A stretch of DNA of 64,000 nucleotides, taken from Scenedesmus sp. ARA3 (taxonomy: Eukaryota; Chlorophyta; Chlorophyceae; Sphaeropleales; Scenedesmaceae). Shown here in pieces: positions 1-12,052 of this stretch. Made by a program: the position numbers and the translations under genes. Position 1 is the first letter of the stretch; each line of letters begins with the position of its first letter. Where the stretch lies: contig RWJK01000881.1 in assembly GCA_004335835.1 (NCBI GenBank), positions 16,131 through 80,130 on the forward strand, written 5' to 3'. The notes beneath the pieces were generated by a model, which made no database searches, had not been told where the DNA came from, and saw only the letters and a list, made by a program, of their open reading frames with translations.

Positions 1-1249
1 AAGCGCTTCTGCTCACCGGGGCGGGGCTGGGGCTGGGGCTAGGAGAGGGAGATGGGGATGGTGAGGGGGATGCTGGCTCTGGAGAGGGAGAGGGAGAAGG
101 AGAGGGGGAGGGTGATGCTGGGGTGGGGCTGGGGCTGGGTGAAGCGGGCTTGGGGCTGGGGGTAGGCAGAGCACAGGGTGCCGCATATGGCTGGGCCGTA
201 ATCTGGGGCGAGGCAGCTGCACGTTACGTCAACAGATGGCAGCAGGCAGCAGGGGTGAGGAGGGGCAGGCGTTTTGAGCAAGCATTCTGCGGCTGCTGCA
301 ACTGCCCAGTGTACTGATTCAACTGGTTTGCGCGGTGTGGTTCACTTGCAGAGTTGCTGCGCCTGATGGGCGTGCACTTCGAACCCAGCGCTAGCGCAGC
401 ACTCTGCATGGCACCAAGCACCTCTGCACTGTGCATTCACTGCACCATGCAGTTGCTAGAGCATTACTTTGTAATATGTCAACTCACTGTTGGCGAGCGC
501 GCGCCTCTTGAAGGTGTTCAGGTAGGTTTTGGTGCTTGCATACAGGGTGGCGTCGTAGCCGCCGGCGCAGCCAGCGCGCGCTCCCGCCGTGCGCAGCATG
601 TTCCTCCTGGCTAATGCAGTGGCCTGCACCGCTGAGTTGCCGAAGACAACAGCCCTCACCCATGCCCTCAGCGAGGAGAACTGTGGGGGAAAGGTCTGGC
701 CCTGCAAAGAGCAGCAGTGAATCACAACGCAGCAGCAGCAAGAGCAGGAGCAGCAGCAGCAGCAGCAGCAGGCGGGAGTGTTAAACCCTCAGGCACACCC
801 CAACTGAGCGCTGCAGACCTTGCGGAGCCGGCATAATGCAGTGTGCCTAGTGCAGACAAACAGCAGCACATCAGAATGACAACACCTGCAGGCGCAACCA
901 AGCCGGCGTTGATCAGCATGCTGCACACACCTGGCACGCTGTCACCCTGATTGGCAGCAGCAGCACACAGCAAGCAGCGTCACGCTGGCCTCACCTGGCG
1001 CGGAACCCTCTCGCACTTGTCGTTGAGGTTCATGATGACCACTGTGTTGGGTTGAATGCCCAGGTACCTTGCTACATCAGCCTTCACAGCGTTCCTGAAT
1101 CCTGCGTTGAAGCCGGGGGCGTTCGCTGTGCAGCTGCCATTGACAGCCACAGAGAACTGCAGGTGATACGATCTGGCTTGTGCGTTGACGCCTGCTGCTG
1201 CAACGCACAGCAGCAGGGCCACGGCGAGAGAGCTGCGGAGCCCCCTCAT
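1..1249 (-). CDS. secreted (Ser-Pro)n-rich cell-wall glycoprotein, pherophorin/HRGP-like, 3' truncated by window edge
   Basis: Exons 1249-995, 701-488 and 216-17 join in phase and the last donor (GTGAGC) leads off the window. The start is the first ATG; residues 1-23 form a signal peptide (a run of Leu/Ala/Val ending VNAQA), so the protein enters the secretory pathway. Residues 24 to about 157 are a small globular domain with a few cysteines that I do not recognise. Exon 3 read in the spliced frame becomes PTPSPKPASPSPSPTPASP and then an almost pure (Ser-Pro)n track. Such tracks are typical of hydroxyproline-rich glycoproteins and pherophorins of volvocine and related algae, where they are hydroxylated and glycosylated. 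If exon 2 were not spliced at 488 it would stop at 456 and give a 166-aa secreted protein; the strong AACA|GTGAGT donor and matching phase favour the longer form. Confidence 0.65.
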
Positions 1250-2836
1250 GCTGATGATGGTAGGTGAGCCTGCTGCAGGAACAGGGGAGGAAGAAGAGGA
1301 GCGGCAGCGTGTCCACCGTTAGATTCACGAAAGGTCAGCACGAATATGCATATCGATATGTCTAATGTACTTAGTAGCTGCGAGCGGGCTGTGGCGGTGT
1401 GACCAGCGCATTGTACGACGGCAGGACCAAAGCCCATGCCAATCGAATCCTGCATGTATGCGCAGTGGAGCTGCCAGGACCGTCTCTAAGCGCGTGCCTG
1501 CGGTTATAATAATACATAGAGTCGTTTGTATGCTGCGGCACGTGTGCAAGAGCACGCAGAAGTCACCAACCACTTCTGCACCATGTTGCTGCCCGTCATT
1601 GCAGGGATCTGCGCTGGGTACTCTGCTTATAAGCTTACCTTATCACAAAGAACTATGATCTGTAAGGTTCGCAAGCAGAAGGCTGCTGTCGCTTGCGGCA
1701 GGCGTGGGTTGGGTTACTGCGCACAATACGTTGGCTGCAATGAGCGATGAAGCTTAACACTTCTACCTTGACTAGGATGACTTCAGGAGCTATATAGGGC
1801 CGCTGTGCTGGTTGGACGTCTGCTGAGTTCTGTGCTGGTTCTAGTGTTCTTCGGGTCTGTGGTTTATGAAGCCCGGAAGAAGGGCAGAGCTGCCCTGACA
1901 TGCAAAACCAACCTAAACAAAACAACGAAAATTAGGGTGGTATGCGGGTGTGTTACGCTTTGTACTGAAAGGAAAAGGCGTCATGGCAAAGCGGGAATGC
2001 AGCAAGCGCCGGGCATACCAGCACAAGTGCAACATCACACCCAATTGTAAGCACAAAATTTTACTATAGTTTTTCCAATTGCGTACGTGCTCAAAAACTT
2101 TAAGGATACACTGCTGGCTATTGGTCACATGCACGCTGCGTAACCGGGCTTGAAGCGGTCAAGCACAACATTTACTAGCTTTGCTGCTTCGATGGCTGAG
2201 AGCTGTGTCATATGTTAAGCCATATACAGCGTATACTGGCCCTGCTGCTAATGAATCAGCCGTCCCGCGGAGGCTGTTCAGCGGGCGTTGGGCTGGAGAC
2301 CTACTGGTTCAGACCAACAAAGCCAACAGCAAAGCTCGCGTTGCAGATTGTCGCAAGTGACACACGCCAACATGATTCTTCTACATATATGTTCAATATG
2401 CGCTCAACTAGCAGCCACACATGCGAAGCCAGTGGATGGCTGGTCAACAACAAAGACCATCACAAAACTGTTTTTTCACCAAGCGTCTGCCCTTTGATGC
2501 ATTGCAAGCTGCACATGCTCAGGAAAATGGGTCATCACGGCAGCATCTTTGCTGACGCTTTGCAGCTTATACAACAGGCTGGATGGACAAATATAGCAGC
2601 TGATGCTGGTCAGCTGTAATTGGGCTGACCTCAATGCTCCACGAGGACGCACTGCCTGCTGGCAGGGATCTGTCGAGGGACAAACTAGCATAGTAAATGC
2701 AAAGCTGCGCACCTTCAAGCAAAGGTGGACCAGAATATATTTCCTAGAAGATGGCAAATACATGAGCCATCAATATGCAACGTCCGCAAGAGAGCGCATC
2801 AAACTCTGTACACCAACTTCAAACTAAGCAGGTAGT
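1250..2836. other. intergenic, no gene seen
   Basis: Lies upstream of the secreted glycoprotein gene and downstream of the 1097-aa gene, both on the minus strand. It is more AT-rich than the flanking exons. It holds only short open frames without splice or protein character; the longest, at 2212-2619 (+), has no recognisable domain. It presumably contains the glycoprotein promoter (near 1250-1500) and the 3' UTR of the next gene. Confidence 0.5.
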
Positions 2837-2880
2837 TCACAGGGCACTGGCCAGCAGCTGCTCAGCTGCAGCTGCCAGCC

Positions 2881-2936
<56 letters not shown>

Positions 2937-3820
2937 GATGCACTCAGCGCCACCTGCCTAGCTAGGCCATCTAGCCAAGCCAGCAGCCCAGGCTTGCGTG
3001 TGTAATCATCCACAGCCAAGCAGCTGCCATACAGCGCAGACAGCCAGCCGCGCTGCGCTGCTGCAGGTGCTGCCAGCACTGCTGCTGCCACTATCTGCAG
3101 CACACTCGGCAGCAGCCCATAATCAACCACCTGCACTGCCAGCTGCACCAACTCAAACAGCTTGTCAGCAGCATCAACCAACAACTGAGGGGTGCTGCTG
3201 CCGTTACTGTGTAGTGCCAGCTGCCCCGCCCTGTCAGCAACCAGCTTTAAAGCCAGCAGCGTCATTGCACTGCCAGCTGGCAGCTGCCGCACAATGCTGT
3301 TGAACCCTACTGCTAAGCCCTCCATGCTGCCAAACCCTGGCAGGGCAGCAAGGGAGCGCTGCAGGTACAGCGGCACAGCCTGCTCCAGTGTCTGCTGTAA
3401 GGATCGATGCTGCTGCTGCTGCTGCTGCTGCTGGGTGCTTTGTAGCTGTTCGCTTGCTGCTGCTGTGGCGGCGGCTGTGCCTGTTTGGGCCTCTGCTGTC
3501 TGTGCATCTGCTGCTGCTGATGCTGCTTCCGCTGCTGCAAGCGAGAAGAGCCCTGCTACAGCAGAGTGTGCTGCATGTGACAGCTGAGCCACTGGGTGCG
3601 GCGCCAGCAGCAGCAGCAGCGGCAAGCTTGCTGCTGCAGCAGCAGCTTGGTTCGCAGACGCCTTGCAGGCGAGCGGCAACAGAGGCACAGTGAAGCTCAG
3701 TCTGGCAACAACCACAGGGTTTGCAACCCAGGCAGGCGCCACACTGCTGCTGCTGCTGCTGGTTGTGGTGAGGCTGCTGTTAGGACTTGCTGTGGGCTGC
3801 TGTGCAGCACCAGCAGCTGC

Positions 3821-3856
<36 letters not shown>

Positions 3857-4744
3857 CCCAGCCTCGCCCAGCAGAGGCTGCAGCAGGGAGTCATAGCAGG
3901 GCAGCGCAGCTGCAAGGAACGCATCTGCTGCCGCACTGCTGCTCGCAACTGCAGTAACCAAGGCCCTCAGCAGCTCGACATAACTCGGCAGCTGCACCTG
4001 ACAGAACTGCAGAGCTGCCAGGGCAGCCAAGCCCTCTGCTGCTACTGCTGCTTGCAGATCAATGCATCTGTCTGCTGGCCCTGCTGCTGCTGGTGCTGCT
4101 GCTCCAGCGCCTGCTGCACCCTGCTGCTGCCACAGTGCAGCCAGCAGCGCCACATGCACTGCAAACAGCCTGTCTAGCTGCTGCCTCGCTGCTGCTGCAT
4201 CCACTGCCTGCAGGACAGCAGCAGAGCAGGCCTGCAGGTAACAGCTGTAACTGCTTGCAAGCTGCTCTGCAGACTGCTGCAGCGCAGACAACAGCTGCAG
4301 CATTGCATTTGGCTGCAGCCGCGCCACTGCAGCTGCAAGGCTTTGCAGCAGCATGCCCACTTCATGTGGCGGATGCTGCTGCTGCTGCACTGCAAGCCAC
4401 TGGTTGGCTGCAGCAGCATCGCCGCAGCTCCCAGCGTAGTGGAAGAGTCCTGCCATGCTACAGCCTTGCCCTAACAGGTACGACAAGCTGCAGAGGGTGC
4501 CTGCTGTACTCTGAACCTGCTGCTGCTGCTGCAGCTGCTGCAAGACAGGCCCATGCCCTGACATGAGTTTGCTGTAACCCTGGCCCAGCAGCAGCGTGCA
4601 GAAGCAACCAGCAGCACCATCCCCGGCGCTTAGCGGCGCTACCTGCGTGGCTGCCGGCGCGCATCGTTCGCATGCAGCTACAGCTGCAGCTGCAAGCAGC
4701 ACCGCCTGCTGCTGCAGCTGCTGCATCCAGTGCGGCTCAAGCTC

Positions 4745-4778
<34 letters not shown>

Positions 4779-5313
4779 GTTTCCCGGCCTTGCAGCTGCC
4801 TGCTGTGCTGGCGAGCTGTATGGTGTTGACGATGCCCTGCAGCATGGGGCTTGACCCTTGCAGGAGCTGCTGCTGCTGCTACTGTTGCTGCCCATACATC
4901 ATCCACAACAGCAGCACCAGCAGTGCCAGCAGCAGCAGCAGCAGCAGCAGCCAAGGCTTCTAGGCAGCCAGCAGCCGTGCCTGCTGCCACAGTGCCTGCT
5001 GCTGCTGCCAGCTGCAGGCTGGTATCTTCAGCACAGGCTGCCTGCAGCAGGCCCAATAAACTGCACACTGCCTGGAAGCTGCTATGCAAGCTGAGGGGTG
5101 CTGCACTGCCACCAGCAACAGCAGCAGCAGCAGCAGCAGCAGCACTTCCAGCTGCTGCTGCTGCTGCTTTCCTGCAGAGGGTGAGGCCTACCTGCTGGCC
5201 AAGTGAGTAGAGCCCGCACAGGCAGTGAGCTAACTCAGCTGCTGCCAGCTCTGCAGCTTGCTGTCTACCCCAGCGCTGCAGTGCCATTGCTGCCGCTGCT
5301 TGCTCGCTGCCGT

Positions 5314-5348
<35 letters not shown>

Positions 5349-5866
5349 TGGTGGGAGTGTCCTTGCTGTGGCTGTTGCACCTGCTGGCATCTTTGGTGCA
5401 GGGCTGCTGGTAGTGCATCGTCCAAAGCAGCAAGCAGGCAGCACAGCAGCCAAGCCAGCTGCTGCGGCTGCTCCTGCAGGATTAGCACAGCATAGCATAT
5501 GTGCGAGGTTCAGCCAAAAAACAATATGACATGCGGTTGCACACATTACAAAGCAGCCTTTCACAATGGCCCGCTGTGACTGAGTATGTGATGCATGCAT
5601 GCCCATCCAACAGTACAGCGTCAAACAAGAGAGCAGCACACCTCAATCGGCAGGCCTGACGTTTACATTGCTGCAGGAAACAGCACAGCAGTAGCCTGAA
5701 CACACTGCCTACCTTGCATGTCACCATCAGCTGCTGATACGACCACAGCAGCTGCGGCAGAAGCGCAGGCTGCTCTGCCAACATCAGCGGCAGCACCGCT
5801 GTAGCACCACTGCATGCGGCAGCTACTGCAGCGTGCTGCAGCTGGGCTGCGGAAGGACCTGTGTAT

Positions 5867-5919
<53 letters not shown>

Positions 5920-6344
5920 GTGTAATTGCAACGCAACAGTCAACCATGTGCTGTGCTTGTGCTGGAGCAGCTGGCACCATGCTATACGGAGGACAATGCA
6001 ACACACCATGCAGCGGGACAGTTGCTGGCATGTAAGCAGGCAGTGGCATGATGCCTGTTGTGCCCAACACATGCTGCTTGTGTCGTGCCCGCAGGCGTCC
6101 AACTAGCAAGTACCTTATGTGACGATGCAGCCCACACACCTGATACTGCTGTCAGTGCCGGTGCAAAGAAACCCAGCGCAGGTGCCAGTACTGGCAGCAG
6201 TGCATGCTCTGCAGCGCTGCCTGCAACAGCAGCGCCAGGTGTGGGCTCCTGCAAAGCAGCACACACTGCTGCAAGTGCTTGCTGTAGCAGCGACTGGCAC
6301 TGCAAGCTGTCTGCATGTTGCTGCTGCTGCGGTGCTTCACTGCC

Positions 6345-6377
<33 letters not shown>

Positions 6378-6972
6378 CCATGGCCGCAAGGGTCGCCTGG
6401 CATGCACGCCTGCAGCAATATGCAGCAACATGCAATCATTGCATGATGAGAATGCTCATCAACAGAGGACTCATGCCATCGACAGTCAGAGCGAGCACTG
6501 CCTAGAGCAATCTTATAGATGTGTGCTTTCCGGCTATCTAGGCAAGGTCTGCTTGATTTCTGCTGCTCTTGTGACCCCAGCAACAAGCCAGCATTGATGA
6601 ACACAACAGCACACCAGCATGTCGGACTTTGCTCAGCCGTGCACACCTGCAGCAGCTGGCCTGGCTTGAAGTGTATTAGCCGCATAGCGTGTGAGTAGGT
6701 CCAGGAGGGCAGGCCATGCCTCAGCACGCTGCTGAGGGGCAGCAGCAGATGCAAGCAGCACTGCTAGCAGCACCTGTGCCTGCTGCGTTGTGATGCCCCC
6801 AGGCCTGCTCCTGCTGCAGAACAAACCAAACAGCGTTACACGACACCGAGTTGCACCTTTCCGTAATGAAAGTGAACAAAATTCACAGCTCGAGTCACCT
6901 GAGCTCCCGTGCTGCCCTTGCCAACTCAGCATGATTACCCGAGCCCAGGATCTTCCAGAAACCAGCATCCAT
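2837..6972 (-). CDS. 1097-aa Gln/Ala-rich alpha-helical protein of unknown function
   Basis: Five exons: 6972-6899, 6813-6647, 6409-6140, 5858-5713 and 5473-2837. All junctions are GT-AG and phases agree. The predicted start is MDAGFWKILGSGNHAELARA. The ATG at 6972 was chosen because only its frame joins exon 2 correctly. The protein is mostly short amphipathic, Leu/Ala-rich helices interrupted by poly-Gln, poly-Ala and poly-Ser loops coded by CTG/CAG tracts, with a long poly-Gln run just before the C-terminus. Near residues 800-1000 there is a better conserved-looking block (VPLYLQRSLAALPGFGSMEG, then RQLPAGSA). From memory it resembles a plant protein of unknown function with HEAT-like helices; I cannot verify this. 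There is no signal peptide and no clear membrane segment. It is transcribed divergently from the LCIB-type gene. Confidence 0.75.
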
Positions 6973-7216
6973 GACGCATTCACTACATCAGTTCTGCCCA
7001 GCGGCTGAACTTGCTAGCGAAATTATGAAGCACCACTTAGCACAGCAGTTGCCACGTGTGTCTGTTATGACTAGTGGACTGCTGCTGGCGTTATGGCTGC
7101 AGGGTTGGCTGCTAAGGGCGGAACAATCGTATCACACGTACCGATCTCACCCTCAACTGCAGCGTATCTTGCCGAGGAATAGGTTGCTGTGCGCTGACCT
7201 ACTCTGCGTTCAAACC
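6973..7216. promoter_or_regulatory. shared divergent promoter region
   Basis: Only 244 bp separate the ATG of the minus-strand 1097-aa gene from the ATG of the plus-strand LCIB-type gene, so both promoters and both 5' UTRs must lie here or overlap. A palindromic CACGTG (E-box/G-box core) occurs near 7054. I see no clear TATA box. Co-regulation by CO2 is inference only. Confidence 0.5.
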
Positions 7217-10200
7217 ATGCAGCCGGTTCCGTGCAGCCTCGTCAAATCACAAAAAGTACTTCTGCATCGTCCCACCACTTACAGTTGCCGTATATCCGCA
7301 GCTAGCAGACGCGTTATAGTTCCGGCAGCCCAGCAGCAGCAGCAGCATGCCGTGCAGCACGCTGTACAGCATGCAGTCCAGCACAGCCAAGATTACATGA
7401 CGCAGCGGCATGAAACGGTGCTGGAGTATTTTCCAACAGCTGTGGGTGAGCCTCAGCTGCAGTCATTTAGTCAAACGCAGCATGTCATGCGCTCAGAGAG
7501 GCTAGTGCACTGAGTCAGTTGTCAGTTGACAACTGACTCCGAGGGACTGCAACCCAAGAGCTTGGGGTTCAGGCGACATGCAAGTTCACCAAAAATGCTG
7601 CTGCAATAGCAAGTTTGTTGCACTTCAACCACAGTAAAGCAGTGCAGCTGCTGAGCGTGCATGGCGGTTGCCGCATCTGCTGCCCATGCTTGCTCGTCGC
7701 TTTCTGTCTCTCTTTCACTGCGCACAAAGCTTGCCTAATTGCCTCGCTGTTTCCGCTGTGCCCTGCAGGCGTTGATGATTTCATTGCTCGTGTTGAGGTG
7801 GCCCTGTGTGGCTACGGCTTCACTGGCAGCAACAGCATAGGTGCGCTTGCAGGAAGCATCCTATGCCAGTATGCAGCAGTGCAGCAGTCAGATGCAGTTA
7901 CATAAACAGAGCGGGAAAGCCTATCTGCTGCAGCTGCAGCTGCTATTATCAAAGCGGCTGTGGCGGCTCACATCACTCTTGCAGGACACAGGCAAGCAAC
8001 CAACACTTCTTGATCCAACTCCTGCTGCTGCTTGTTGTTTGTTGCAGCCATGACCAACTTGTGCAGGGATGAGGTCACCACTGTCCTCAAGGACAAGATT
8101 GAGGCTGTGTTTGGCGGCAGCTTCAACACCAACGGCCTGGGCGCTGTGCTGACGTGTGGCGTCACAGGCATCAAGGCAGGGCTCAGCCACTCGCCAGTGT
8201 CCAAGGTGAGGCGCGGCAGCAGCAGCAGCAGCAGCAGTTGAGCAGTGCAAGGTTGCTGCAGCAGCTGCTGCTGCGCAGTGCAAGGGACCTGGCAATGCAC
8301 TGCAAGAAACAGCAGCAGTTGAGCAGCACACTGCAAGGGACACAGATGCGGACCCGGCAGAGCTGTTGTTGCTGTTGCTGCTGCTGCTGCAGGATGCGCG
8401 CGAGCGTTATGTGTTCTTCACCTTCCCGCACATTGCCATAGACATGGAGGGCCAGCAGGGCGGCATCTGCAGGCCCAACAGGCCGGGGCGCAGCTGCGCG
8501 TGCGGCGCGCTGCAAAAGGTGCGCAGCAACACGCTTCTGCAGGGTAACTTTTGATCTGAAATGAGCGGGAAGTTGTTGTCCCTCAACAGCTGCTTGTACC
8601 TCGCTGGTGTCACTTTTGTGCACAGTCAAGAGGGCAGCGGTGGTTGCCAGCAGGCCCGTGCATGCAACAGGCTGCACCAGCCGCCTTTCTCTGCATTTGA
8701 CAGCCGCTTGCTTGCTTGCCTGCCTGCCTGCCTGCCTAAATGTGTGTGTGGTGCGTCAGGCGCTAATACAGGGGTGCAACAGCTGCCTGCCTTGATCACG
8801 CAATGCACCATGATCCCTGACAGCTGCCCGCCCGTGTGCATGCCTGCCTGGATTGCTGTGTATGCCGTTGGGCTGCACGTTAGGCGCTGATAGAGCTCAA
8901 GGCTGAGGGCATCACGCGCTCCACCAAGATCCCAGGGGTGCACGACCCACTGGACCCCGAGTTCACCATACTGAAGCAGCGCCTGGCGCGCCGCATCCGG
9001 TGAGAGCGAGGCGGGGATATACCTTGTTGTATGCAAGTGACTGCGGTTGCTGTGGGCGGCGTCTTGTGGGCTGCCTGTTTATGCGTAACGTTCGACACGT
9101 GCTGATGCCTGCTATCAAGGCATGTTGGATGTGTGCAACTGCATAGTGAAAACTGGCAGTGCTTGGCATTACCGGCTCGCCCATCCTGTGTGTGAATTTG
9201 GCTGCGCGGGTGTGCTGCAGGTACGAGCACACTGATGTCAGGCAGATGGACCTAGCAGAGCTGACAGAGGTGGCGGAGCGCGTCATCACAGACGTGAGCA
9301 GCCGGCAGATTACTACATTGTGCCTTATGTGCTGAGTTTGGCTTGCAATTTGGGGGATGCCTGTGCATTGCAGAGCCTGTTGACGTGTCTGATGCAATCA
9401 GCATCTATAGTTTGAAGTGGTCTTGAGTCCTGCTCGGTCGTGGGTAGGTATGCCAGTTCTCCTCACGTATGAACCGTACAATGCACCTCACTGCTGCTGC
9501 TGCTGCTGCTGCCGCAGGACCTGGAGTACCTCATTGAGAAGAGCGTCAACCCAGACAAGGCTGACTTTGCGGTGGTGGCGGGCATACAGATACACAACTG
9601 GTGAGACCTGGCGCCAGATCAGCAGTGCCCTTGCTGCTGAGGATGATGCTTCTGTTGCTGTGACCACGCTAAAAGGTTCTCCTAGTAGCTGTCCTGGTAG
9701 GCAATATAGAAGTTTGCTGTCAACATCAGGCTTACCATGTGGTACGCGGACTAGTTCCGTCTGACAAGGCAGACTTTGCGGTGGGCATACAGATACACAA
9801 CTGGTGAGCAACGCTGCAGCTTGCATGCAATGTTACTATTAATGGTGGCCATGCGGCCATCTGACTGCATCAACACACTGGGGAGTGTACGTTAAACACT
9901 GCTTGCTGTATGGCTGCCATTCTGCTGCTGCAATGGCTGCCTAAACTGTATATGAACATACGTCAAGGGCCGGCAGCAATGCCCAGGGCTAGCCTCATCT
10001 TGAGTTCATCGCCCCCAGCAAGGTGTACGTGGTGGTGGGAGGCATCACCACTCACTCCTGAAATGCCGTCTTCCCTGCTGCTGCTTCCATTCCTTGTCAC
10101 AGGGCCGGTGATGATGCCCAAGGCGAGCTCAATCTTGAGCTCATCGCCCTCAGCAAGGTGTAGGTGGTGGTGGGTGGCATCACTCACTCCTGCTGCCGCC

Positions 10201-10416
10201 TCACTGCTGCAACTCCTGCCACACCTCTCTTGTTGTTCAGGGCCGGTGACGATGCGCAAGGCGAGCCCAATCTGGAGTTCATCGCTCCTAGCAAGGTGTA
10301 CGTGGTGGTGGGGGGCGTCACCACCGTGCTGGACATCATGCAGCTGCCTGCGCTGACACCACGCCAGATGAGCCTGCTGGCACGCCAGGGGCCCAACGGG
10401 GAGTACGCAGGTGCGG

Positions 10417-10449
<33 letters not shown>

Positions 10450-11325
10450 GGNGGGGGGGGGGGCGTGCTGAGATGTGCTGCTGCTGCTGCTGCTGCCGGG
10501 GGTGGACAGTTTTCACGCGCAGTGTATGCAGCCAAAGGTGCATGTTTCCTTCGGCATTTGAAAACGACGCCGTGAGTGGTGGTTCATAGAGGGATGCGAC
10601 ACATGCGAGTGACAGCGTGCACTGCCGCGATTGCTGCCGCTGCATTTCATGCCCGCAGGCGAGTCAGCAGCAGATGAGGCCAGCGTCAGCAACAGCAGCG
10701 TGCCTTCCACACTGGTTGGCTTCTCTTCCAGCTACCTGGCGCGCCGCATGGGCTCCAGCAGCTGCTGCGGCGAGCAGCTGCACCACCGGCAATACAGCAG
10801 CAGGCGGCTCTCCAGGTGAGATGACTGATGACTGAAATGAACAACACTGAGGCGCTGCCTGTGGCAGACATATTGGGGTGGGGCATGTTATGGTTGCGAC
10901 TTATGGCAGCTGGTTTAGTGCAGCATGCCTGAAACAGGATACGAGGTAATGCTGGAGTGAAGATAGCGCATGATTGTGCTGCATGGCATCAAGTTGACGG
11001 TTGCAGTGCACATCGCCTCAAAATGAACAGCATGCAAGCGCACAGCACATCTTCCTGCTGAACCGAACTCTACCGCGCATCTGCGTGCCAACTTCGCAGA
11101 CGACGGGCGGTGCTGCAGCCAAGCCCCAGCGCCAACGGCAACGGCCACAACGCACATGCAGCAGCAGCAGCAGAATCAGTGCCGCAGGGCCCCTGCTGCA
11201 CCTGGCCTGGCTGGCAGAGCAAGGTGCAGCACACAGTGAAGCGGCGGCGCGACATCAAGGCGCCCACCATGGACGGGGAGGAGCCGCCACACACCAGCTT
11301 CACACTGCGCGGCCTGGTGCACTGA
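7217..11325 (+). CDS. LCIB: LCIB/LCIC-family protein (theta-type carbonic anhydrase, CO2-concentrating mechanism)
   Basis: Ten exons: 7217-7445, 7769-7840, 8048-8205, 8393-8518, 8884-8999, 9221-9293, 9518-9600, 10241-10410, 10659-10815 and 11100-11325. They give 469 aa, close to the family's usual 440-450. Residues 1 to about 45 look like a plastid transit peptide (Ser/Arg/Ala-rich, few acids), followed by a short Gln/His repeat. Family motifs occur in order: RHETVLEYFP, GYGFTG.NSIAMTNLCRDE, NTNGLG.VLTCGVTG, FPHIAI, RPGRSCACGAL, KIPGVHDPLDPEFTILKQR and DDLEYLIEK. By the known LCIB-type fold, Cys106, His166 and Cys190 (or Cys188) are the likely zinc ligands, with Asp108 in the active site. In Chlamydomonas such proteins sit in the stroma around the pyrenoid and recapture CO2. 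Whether this one is LCIB, LCIC or another family member cannot be decided here. Introns 7 and 8 carry broken copies of neighbouring exons. Confidence 0.92.
9761..9809 (+). repeat. intronic copy of the 3' end of LCIB exon 7 with donor site
   Basis: This repeats the end of exon 7 (9558-9606) from GACAAGG to the GTGAG donor, with a 6-bp deletion in the Val-Val-Ala stretch. It lies 160 bp downstream of the real exon end, inside intron 7. Confidence 0.85.
9965..10190 (+). repeat. two decayed intronic copies of the start of LCIB exon 8
   Basis: Copies at 9965-10052 and 10099-10190 repeat the acceptor and first ~85 bp of exon 8 (10233-10325), including the part coding for KVYVVVGG. The second copy keeps the reading phase but has TAG where the real exon has TAC (Tyr), so using it would end the protein. 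The first has lost part of the beginning. Confidence 0.88.
10420..10464 (+). repeat. CTG microsatellite and poly-G with an undetermined base
   Basis: Intron 8 of the LCIB-type gene has about nine CTG units followed by a G run. The base at 10452 is N, so the assembly is uncertain here. No coding effect is expected. Confidence 0.9.
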
Positions 11326-11630
11326 TTGTGTAGGCTTAGCAGCACGCCGTGGTGTATGTGGGCTGATTGTACACTAGTGCAGGACTGGCCAGTAGGGAGC
11401 AGCATGTGCCAGTGCTCACAGCACGGCTTCACTTTTGTGGTTTGCTTTTCTCAGAAAAATTAGTGGATAAATAACGTATGGCACAGGTCGTTCAATATGA
11501 CTTCATGCGGCAGGACCGACGCATGCGGCTGTCACCGCAGCCGTGCATCATGCATTGCAGTGCAATCAGCCTGCGGATGGACACAGCGTGTGCGCGGGGC
11601 TCTCGTGGTGCAGCATTGCTTGCTTGATGT

Positions 11631-11826
11631 GAAAGGTGCACAGCTATGCATTTTACCTTGATTCTTCCGACTCCAGCATAGATTGAAAGGTGCGCAGCTA
11701 TGCATTTTACCTTGATTCTTCCGACTCCAGCATAGATTGAAAGGTGCGCAGCTATGCATTTTACCTTGATTCTTCCGACTCCAGCATAGATTGAAAGGTG
11801 CGCAGCTATGCATTTTACCTTGGTTC
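11631..11826 (+). repeat. 54-bp tandem repeat, about 3.6 copies
   Basis: Unit starts fall at 11631, 11685, 11739 and 11793. The first unit differs by one base (GTGCAC for GTGCGC); the rest are nearly identical, suggesting recent expansion. Because 54 is a multiple of three it creates an open frame on the minus strand, which I do not regard as a gene. Confidence 0.92.
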
Positions 11827-11987
11827 TTTGGAGTCAAGGATCTGGATGAATTCGTCTTTTACACAGGGTGCACTGTCATGCTGCAGTGCGGCAGGGTTGG
11901 CGCATGCTGCTGACACAGCAGCCTTGAATGCAAACAGCCTGTGGATGGGCGAAGGCTGCCAGCACATGCACACTCCCTTCTCGCTAT

Positions 11988-12052
11988 GTAAGTACCCATT
12001 ATGTTGCATGTGCTTGTGATGCATGACCTGCATGCACATAACCCGTTCATAC
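11988..12052 (+). repeat. dispersed ~60-bp repeat, copy 1
   Basis: Begins GTAAGTACCCATTATGTTGC and contains ATGACCTGCATGCAC. The same sequence with changes recurs at 15568-15636 and 57999-58060, always on the plus strand and downstream of a plus-strand gene. Confidence 0.75.

Noticed and set aside
2212..2619. 135-aa plus-strand open frame in the first long gap
   Set aside because: AT-rich, no domain, no conserved-looking block and no linked exons; could be chance.
2884..2936. CTG tracts as a CRISPR-like or telomeric array
   Set aside because: Pure triplet runs without spacers. This one is the poly-Gln coding part of the 1097-aa protein; there are no telomere-type repeats in the window.
11532..11837. 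Open frame with a repeated NQGKMHSCAPF motif on the minus strand
   Set aside because: It is only the translation of the 54-bp tandem repeat; the unit length keeps the frame open, and there is no start context, intron or domain.
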